Source: Dactylorhiza incarnata
Lineage: Eukaryota; Streptophyta; Magnoliopsida; Asparagales; Orchidaceae
NCBI GenBank assembly: GCA_033032865.1
Contig: JAWHQI010000005.1
Coordinates: 11,990,001-12,054,000 of the forward strand
Direction: 5' to 3'
Length of the DNA: 64,000 nt
Under the pieces are notes generated by a model. The model was not told the origin of the DNA, searched no databases, and was given only the letters and a program-made list of their open reading frames with translations. A program made the translations under genes and the position numbers. This document shows positions 57,945 through 64,000 of the stretch, piece by piece. The first letter of the stretch is position 1; each line of letters opens with the position of its first letter.

Positions 57945-59687
57945 AATCGATGTCTTAGCAATTTAAGGCCAAGAGCACAATATTATTTGTTATCAAAATA
58001 TAATAGCACTTGTTTAAAAAGTAAGCAAGAGTGGGTTTTCAATGGTGTAGCGGAAGATAAATTCAAATAGAATAAGCATTCTTAAAATAAACATCCTTTT
58101 GTTTGAAATTTTCAAGCATTGAAAATGAATAAGAGTGTTAGTTTTTGAAAGAAGATGTTTTGAGTTTGAAATCCAAGATATGCTTTGGTAGCCAAAAATA
58201 ATTCAAGCATGATTTTACTTTATCAAGACAAGATAGGAAACTACAATGTTCTACATTCGCAGTTCAACTATACTTATACATTGTAGAGATCATGCAAACT
58301 TATCTAGTGCATTTACTAAAAAGTTATAGAAAAGACATGCAAATATGCTTTAAAGTCCAATACTCATGAGTAGAAGGTTTATAAGAGATAATGATGTGAA
58401 CAAATAGTGCTTTTGATAAGAGTATACAAATGATTTAATCAAAACACATGACATGTATAATGGAATAAACACAACAATATTGTAATGCATTTTTAAAATC
58501 ACTTCCACCCATATAGCTATGTTTAATTTCAATGCACATAAAAGTAGTACAACTCCCAAGGTGCTCTACACACACAATGCTCATTAAGACTTATCAGGGT
58601 GCAAAGTAGTGCTTGGGGAATCAAATATATTTTATCTTTTCTTTTATGATCTGGTGTACAAGAAGAAGTAGAGTATAAAAATAATTTGCACAAGACACTT
58701 TACAATTCTCTCCAAGGTGCTCAACCTCACAATGCTCATTAAGACTTATCAGGAGGGTGAGAAGTGCTTGGTGGAGTGATCTGTGTCATGTATTCATTTG
58801 AATTTTTGTTTGGGACATGGTTCTCCGAATTCACTTGTTTTTTTGCAAACGTGGAGTTTTTGAATTAAAAATACACTTCTTCAAAAATGTGTGCATGAAA
58901 AAAGATTTTTATGAGGTGTAGGTAAACTAATCACACATTTAATAATGTTATGTTGCTACACTACACAATCATGCAAGAGAATATGAAAATAATATGTAGA
59001 TTATCAAAGAGGTGAGTGAGTAAATCATTATCATATATAAACATTACTCAAACCTAGAGGCATGTTAAGCAATTCGACACATGATTCCTATAATTAATTT
59101 CATTGCACGTTACAAGATAATATTCAAGGCATGAAACAAAATAATATTTTAAGATACTTGAAATTAGAATTTCACATTACATTTTAATCTTGAAAAGATA
59201 AACATAATCATCCTTGAAACATTTCAATGAATAGTAATCAGTTTTTATAATTTTTTAGTTTTAATAAAAAAATACAAAATAGTAAACACTCATAAAGAAA
59301 AAATAAGAAAAGCATATTTTTGTTCTTTGAAAATTTTGTAGTTTTGTATTTGATTAATTTCTAAATAGTCAAATTAGAAGATTTTTTTTAAAAACTTGTT
59401 TTTGATTGATTTTGATTAGTTTTATACTTTTTTTATTTTAATTATTTAAAGGGTAACAGGAATTAAACAGTAATGCATAGTTTGAAAAATAGTTAATAAA
59501 ACACAAGATTTTATACTACCACCAGCAGTAATAACCTAACATCGCGCGATAGTAACAGAAGTAGTATTTCTTAGAAAAATGTGTGTATTTGAAATTTTTT
59601 GCTTGATTGTGTTTGTTTAGTGTAAGGGCTATGTAGTGGAGCCAAAAAATCAGACAAGCATGCACACACCATGCGGGTTTATCGTTG
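57945..59687 (-). other. C3 3' non-coding region
   Basis: AT-rich with no supported gene. The conserved block found in C4 and P2 occurs twice (58554-58620 and 58711-58780), so C3 has a local duplication of it. Confidence 0.7.
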
Positions 59688-61770
59688 TTAAGTTAAGATG
59701 TCCAAAACCCCTAATTCTAGTCTAAGTAGAGCAAATCGTGCATCGGGTAGAGGCTTGGTAAAAATGTCTGCAAGTTGAGATTTAGTTCCTATAAAGTTTA
59801 CATAAACACGTTCCTTTTTTATGTGATCCCTAATGAAATGATGTCGTATGTCTATATGTTTGGATCTTGAGTGATGCATAGGGTTGTTTGTTAAGACAAT
59901 AGCACTTTTGTTATCACATTTTAATTCAATATTAGTTAGATGAACTCCAAAGTCTTCTAAGGTTTGAGTCATCCATAATGCTTGTGCACAAAAACTTCCT
60001 AGTGCAATATATTCGGCCTCAGTGGTGGAGAGAGAAACAATATTTTGTTTTCTACTTGACCATGCAACTAGTGAAGGGCCTAAGAAATGACATGTGCCAC
60101 TAGTTCTTTCCTATCTATTGAACATCCCGCATAATCAGAATCATAAAAACCATGTAAAATAAAAGAATCACTGTTTGGATACCATAGACCTAATCTAGAT
60201 GTTCCGATTAAATATCTAAAATTTCATTCACCGCTTTTAAATGTGATTCTTTTGGATTAGCTTGAAATCTAGCGCATAAACATATGGCAAAAGTAATGTC
60301 AGGTCTAGAAGCACTTAAAGTACAATAAAGATCCAATCATTCCTCTATACAAGGTTTGATCAATTGATATTTCGGCTTCATCTTTTCCTAATTTTAGTGA
60401 TGCACTCATTGGTGTACTATCTAGTTTAAAGTTTTCAAATCCAAAATGTTTTATCATATCATGTACATACTTAGTTTGACAAATAAATATTCCATCAAAT
60501 CTAACATTAATAGACTTTTCCACCTTTTTAGACTTTTTATTATATATCATGTATGCTTTACCAGTAGAAGAGTATCCAAGAAAAATTCCTTCATCACATT
60601 TTTCATCAAATTTTGCTAATGCATCTTTGGTGTTTAAGATAAAACATTTACACTCAAAAACATTAAAGTAAGATACATTAGGTTTCTTTTGATAGTATAG
60701 TTCATAAGGTGTTAATTTCAGAATCTGGCGAAGCATGACTCGATTTATTACATAACAAAAAGTATTTACCGCTTTGGCCCAAAAAGATCTAGGCAACCCA
60801 TACTCGGATAGCATAGTGCGTACAAGTTCTTGAAGGGTTCTATTTTTCCTATCCACCACACTATTTTGTTGGGGGTGCGTGGAGCAGAAAATTCATGTTT
60901 GATGCCTAGATTATTACAAAAAGTAGTGAAGTTTCATTTTCAAATTCCCCTCCATGATCCGAGCAGATGTATTTTATTTTTAAATCTAACTCATTTTGAA
61001 TGCGATTACATAATTTTGTAAATTCAGAAACGCATCGGATTTGGAGGTAAGAAGTAAAGTCCATGTAAATCTAGAATAATCATCAATCAACACAAAAGTA
61101 TTCTTCCTACCTCCTAGACTACACATGCTAATTGGTCCAAATATGTCCATGTGAATTAATTGAAGAGGTCTAGTGGTAGACATTTCAATTTTATTTTTGA
61201 ATAATGTTTTAAAAAATTTTCCTTTTTGGCATGGCGGGCATAATGAGGATAAGTTTCCATTAAGCATTTGTAAACCTCTTATTAATTTATTTTTTGACAG
61301 TTTTAAAATCAACTTGGTGCTAGAGTGACCAAGACACCTATGTCATAATTCAAGTTCTTCATTTTTTGAGATTAGACATTTTAATGATGCGCATGAAAGA
61401 TCATGAAAAACAATCAATTAGACATTGTGAGTTCTTGGTACAGTGAGTACAATATCATTAGTTTTAGGTTATATAATTTTACACAGGTTTGCGGAAGACT
61501 CAAATAAAATATTAAGACCTTTATCATATAGATGACTAATGGAGATTAAGTTATGTTGTAAGCATTCAACATATAAGACATTTGTAATAGAGAAAGAGTC
61601 GTTACCCACTGTACCTGTGTCTAATATTCTTCCCTTTTCATTGTCACCAAATGTCACCATTCCACCTTTCTTCTTTGTGAGGCTAAGGAACTTTGCTTTA
61701 TTGCCCATCATTGTTTGGAGCATCCCAAGTCAAAGTACCACATGTCCTCCTTTTCCTTAGCCAGCCAACA
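59688..61770 (-). pseudogene. C3 pol with large in-frame deletion
   Basis: In minus-strand order: protease region with the usual Ser changed and a premature TGA (about 61715), VTFGDNEKGRI, integrase finger remnant, HMDIFGPIS (near 61150), RSD-type and PQQNG-type motifs broken by frameshifts (about 60860-60990), and FGYEN-type C-terminal pieces. At about 60500 the integrase C-terminal INVRFD joins [15 protein letters not shown] directly. Compared with C4, 326 codons (978 bp) are missing in frame, including both RT catalytic motifs. RNase H ends at 59688 with [12 protein letters not shown]. Confidence 0.85.
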
Positions 61771-61773
61771 CAC

Positions 61774-63708
61774 CTAAAAAGAAGATGAGTGTAAAGATTT
61801 GGATACCCAAGAGGTTCCTCCCATAGAGTAGGTGGAAACCTTAGGCACATAGATTTGCTTGAATACACATCGTCCCTTCTTCCTACAAGAGTCCATGGTG
61901 TGTCCAAAGTGAAAGCACTTAGCACAACACACAAAAGGGGTTGAGACCTTTTTCAAATTTTTCTATGGACTCTTGCTGGAAGATGGGAAACCAGAAGAAA
62001 ATAGTGTGGGTTTTTTTATTAAACGATTTATTTACAGCCACTATTGTCAGCGGTAAGAGGTACCGTCGGGCGGTAGCTTCCAGATCCATACCCAAGCCCA
62101 TATTTAGCACTTCCAAGCCTTTGGTTTGCCAAAATCATATCAAGAGTCTTTTGGCCAACGCCAAATTTTTCTATGTCTATGTTTAAATCATGGATCCGGG
62201 CTTTTAAGAGGGTGTTTTCATTTATTAGGTTTCCACACCTATTTGTAAAAATTTTCTTTCCATCTTCAATTTGAGAAAGAGAGGTTTTAAAACTTCTTTC
62301 TAAGTCTCCCTTTTGTTTTGTAAGAGATTCATTATTTGAGAGAGCCTTAGAAAGATCGTTTTCTAGTTTTTTTACCCTTGCTAAGTAATGATCATTTTCT
62401 TGGCAAGACCCTATCTCTTGTCCCAATGCTTTCACTTCCTTATTTAACTTTTGATTTTGTTTTAAAAGAATTTTATTTTCAGTTTTAAAAGATCAAGATC
62501 TGTTAGACTCTTATTAAAATATTTGCATGTTTTCATATATTCAATATAAAGATCATCATAAGTAGTAGGAAGTACCTCGGTGTCGCTTTGGACACTGCAA
62601 TCATCATACAATGATTCATGGCTTCTACCCATGAGATACAAATTTGCATCATCACCGTCTCTTGAAGTAGACCCGCTTGAGCTTTCAACTGAAGAGTCAT
62701 CCCATGTTGCAGCCTTCTGAACCAGCTTCTTCTCTTTACCGTTGTGTCGCTTTTCTTTTTGCTCTTTTAGGTATTTTGGGCACTGGCTTCGTATATGCCT
62801 GGTCTTCCTGCAGTGGAAGCCCTCGGGTGGAGGCCGCTCGTCGTCGTCGCTTGATTTCTCCATTTTCTCTCTTTTGGAGATGAGCCTTTTCCGAAAAACT
62901 TACAGACTGCGTTCCTTCTTTACGGTTTCTTCATGAGCTTTGTGAAATTTTTCACAAAAAGGCTCTCCTCGTCCTCCTCGTCGTTGTTGTCCTCATTCCT
63001 TGACTTCAGTGCCAAGGCTTTCTTCTTTGGCTCTTTGTTGTATTCTTCTTCTTGGATTTTGAGTTCAACCTCCTGGATTTTGAGATTCCCAATGAGGCTC
63101 TCAATTTAGAGCCATCTTAGATCATGTGATTCAGAAATAGCGGTCACCTTTGGATTGTACTTCGAAGGGAGATACCGAAGGATTTTCCTCACCATGTCAC
63201 CATTTGAGAAAGATTTTCCAAGTATCTTTGAGAAATTGATGGACTTGGTTAAGCGAGTGTGCATCGAGTCTACGTCCTCGTTTGTATCCATTCTGAACCT
63301 TTCAAACTTTGATTCCACTTGGAATAGCCTTGTGTCTTTAACCTGCGAAGTACCCTTATGCTTTATTTCCAATAGATTCCAAATATCGTAGGCGGTTTCG
63401 CAAGCACTAACTCGATTAAATTTAGTTCTATCTAAAGCACAAAATAGGGTGTTCATTGTTTTAGCATTATTTTTTCATTTATTTTTATCTCCGTCATACC
63501 ACCTATCTCTAGGTTGTTCCATGGTTACTTCTCCAACAACATATGTAGGAGTAGTATACGGTTGTTCAACTCAAGCCCAAACGTCTAGATCTAAATTAAT
63601 TAAAAAACAGCGCATTCGTGTTCTCTAGTAGTTATAGTCAGTTCCTGTGAAAAGTGGAGATCTAGATATTCCTTGCCCCTCATGAAAAGCGAGATCATAG
63701 AGCACCAT
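61774..63708 (-). pseudogene. C3 gag
   Basis: It starts at 63708. Stops lie in the N-terminal part (for example a TAG near 63630). Open pieces are 63106-63456 (capsid-like, NTLFCALDRTKFNRVSACET), 62462-62863 (knuckle with first Cys changed: FHCRKTRHIRSQC), 62028-62435 (coiled coil, then EKFGVGQKTLDMILANQ) and 61774-61956 (knuckle CAKCFHFGHTMDSC). It ends with TAG at 61774-61776 and pol follows in frame, as in C4 and P2. Confidence 0.85.
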
Positions 63709-63743
63709 TATTTTTAGTTGTTAGACTGTTTTCGAATAACCTT

Positions 63744-63757
63744 GCTCTGATACCACT
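63744..63757 (-). promoter_or_regulatory. C3 primer-binding site
   Basis: Minus-strand TGGTATCAGAGC (plus 63744-63755), two bases from the 5' LTR. Confidence 0.85.
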
Positions 63758-63777
63758 TCTTGGATCTATAGGCTCTC

Positions 63778-63816
<39 letters not shown>

Positions 63817-64000
63817 AAATAAGAGTCTTAAAACTTTTAAACTTAATTTCATTTATTCAAATATATTGATTGTATTTATGAAAATAATTCAGTTAAGACA
63901 CTGTTGTAGGCTTTCTATTAAACTGGTTTGTATTAGGCATGAGAGATGTGAACTCTGTTGCTATCGCCAGCGGTAGCATTACCGCTCGGCATTAGAGACA
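63758..64000 (-). mobile_element. C3 5' LTR (first 243 bp, truncated by window edge)
   Basis: It matches 2759 onward. The terminus reads TCTTGG where TGTTGG is expected. A run of 35 G (63781-63815) lies where the 3' LTR has GGAGGGGGTG. The GC-rich motif CGCCAGCGGTAGC begins at about 63965. Confidence 0.85.

Larger units (their letters stand above)
2759..64000 (-). mobile_element. C3: outermost Ty1/copia (Sirevirus-like) element, runs off right edge
   Basis: The sequence at 2759 (TGTTGGATCTATAGG...) is repeated at 63758, with the same AAACTTTTAAACTTAATTT-type continuation, so these are the two LTRs. On the minus strand the order is 5' LTR (63758 onward, incomplete), PBS, gag, pol and 3' LTR. 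The internal part survives in three pieces: 57945-63757, 38415-38801 and 4083-4213. The gaps are the inserted elements M1 (4214-38409) and P2 (38802-57944). The coding part has stops, frameshifts and a large in-frame pol deletion, so C3 is dead. It must be the oldest member of the nest. Confidence 0.85.

Noticed and set aside
1..64000. Host genes, tRNA or rRNA genes, CRISPR arrays
   Set aside because: I saw no exon structure, conserved cellular protein, rRNA, tRNA gene or regularly spaced repeat array. A homology search could still reveal small RNAs that I cannot see.

Overview
The window is plant nuclear DNA, almost certainly from an angiosperm with a repeat-rich genome. I see no host gene that I can support, and no rRNA, tRNA or CRISPR. 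From about 2.76 kb to the right edge, the sequence is one large nest of LTR retrotransposons. Most boundaries can be placed to the base because 5-bp target-site duplications (TSDs), TG...CA termini, primer-binding sites (PBS) and polypurine tracts (PPT) are visible.

Layout, outermost element first. (1) C3 is a minus-strand Ty1/copia element. Its 3' LTR is 2759-4082 and its 5' LTR starts at 63758 and runs off the window, so everything between is C3 plus insertions. (2) M1, a second minus-strand copia element (4214-38409, TSD TGAGT), sits in the 3' non-coding part of C3. (3) P2, a plus-strand copia element (38802-57944), lies in the same part of C3. Inside M1 are: L (5409-11426, TSD CTGCA), a non-autonomous minus-strand LTR element in M1's 3' LTR; and P (26537-36010, right TSD CTCCC), a plus-strand copia derivative in M1's gag. 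P's 5' LTR is cut by a minus-strand Ty3/gypsy chromovirus, G (16572-26536, preceded by 486 bp of a second tandem copy). P also carries a 2.3-kb solo LTR (29174-31478, TSD AGCCA). Inside P2 are a 362-bp solo LTR (42560-42921, TSD ATGAT) and a nearly complete minus-strand copia element, C4 (43193-52605, TSD CGTAC).

C3, P2 and C4 are one Sirevirus-like (SIRE/Maximus-type) family. Gag is long, with a coiled coil and two CCHC knuckles. A UAG codon separates gag from pol in frame. The tRNA-Met PBS is TGGTATCAGAGC (its last base is altered in P2), there are several AGGGGGAG tracts before the 3' LTR, and about 2 kb between pol and the 3' LTR is non-coding. M1 and P form a second related family (PBS TGGTATCAAAGC, LTRs full of TCGACGAT and TTGCGGGC repeats). 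C4 is the best preserved coding copy, with one stop in gag and one near the start of pol. All the others are broken.

The most unusual points are: an open 574-codon chimera joining the start of a gypsy gag to the rest of a copia gag; P, which has lost pol and instead carries a promoter-like stretch and a decayed coiled-coil/basic ORF of unknown origin; L, which has no pol but encodes a protein with two CCHC knuckles; and shared non-coding motifs (GC-rich palindromes, long G tracts, a conserved 3' block) in the Sirevirus-like copies.
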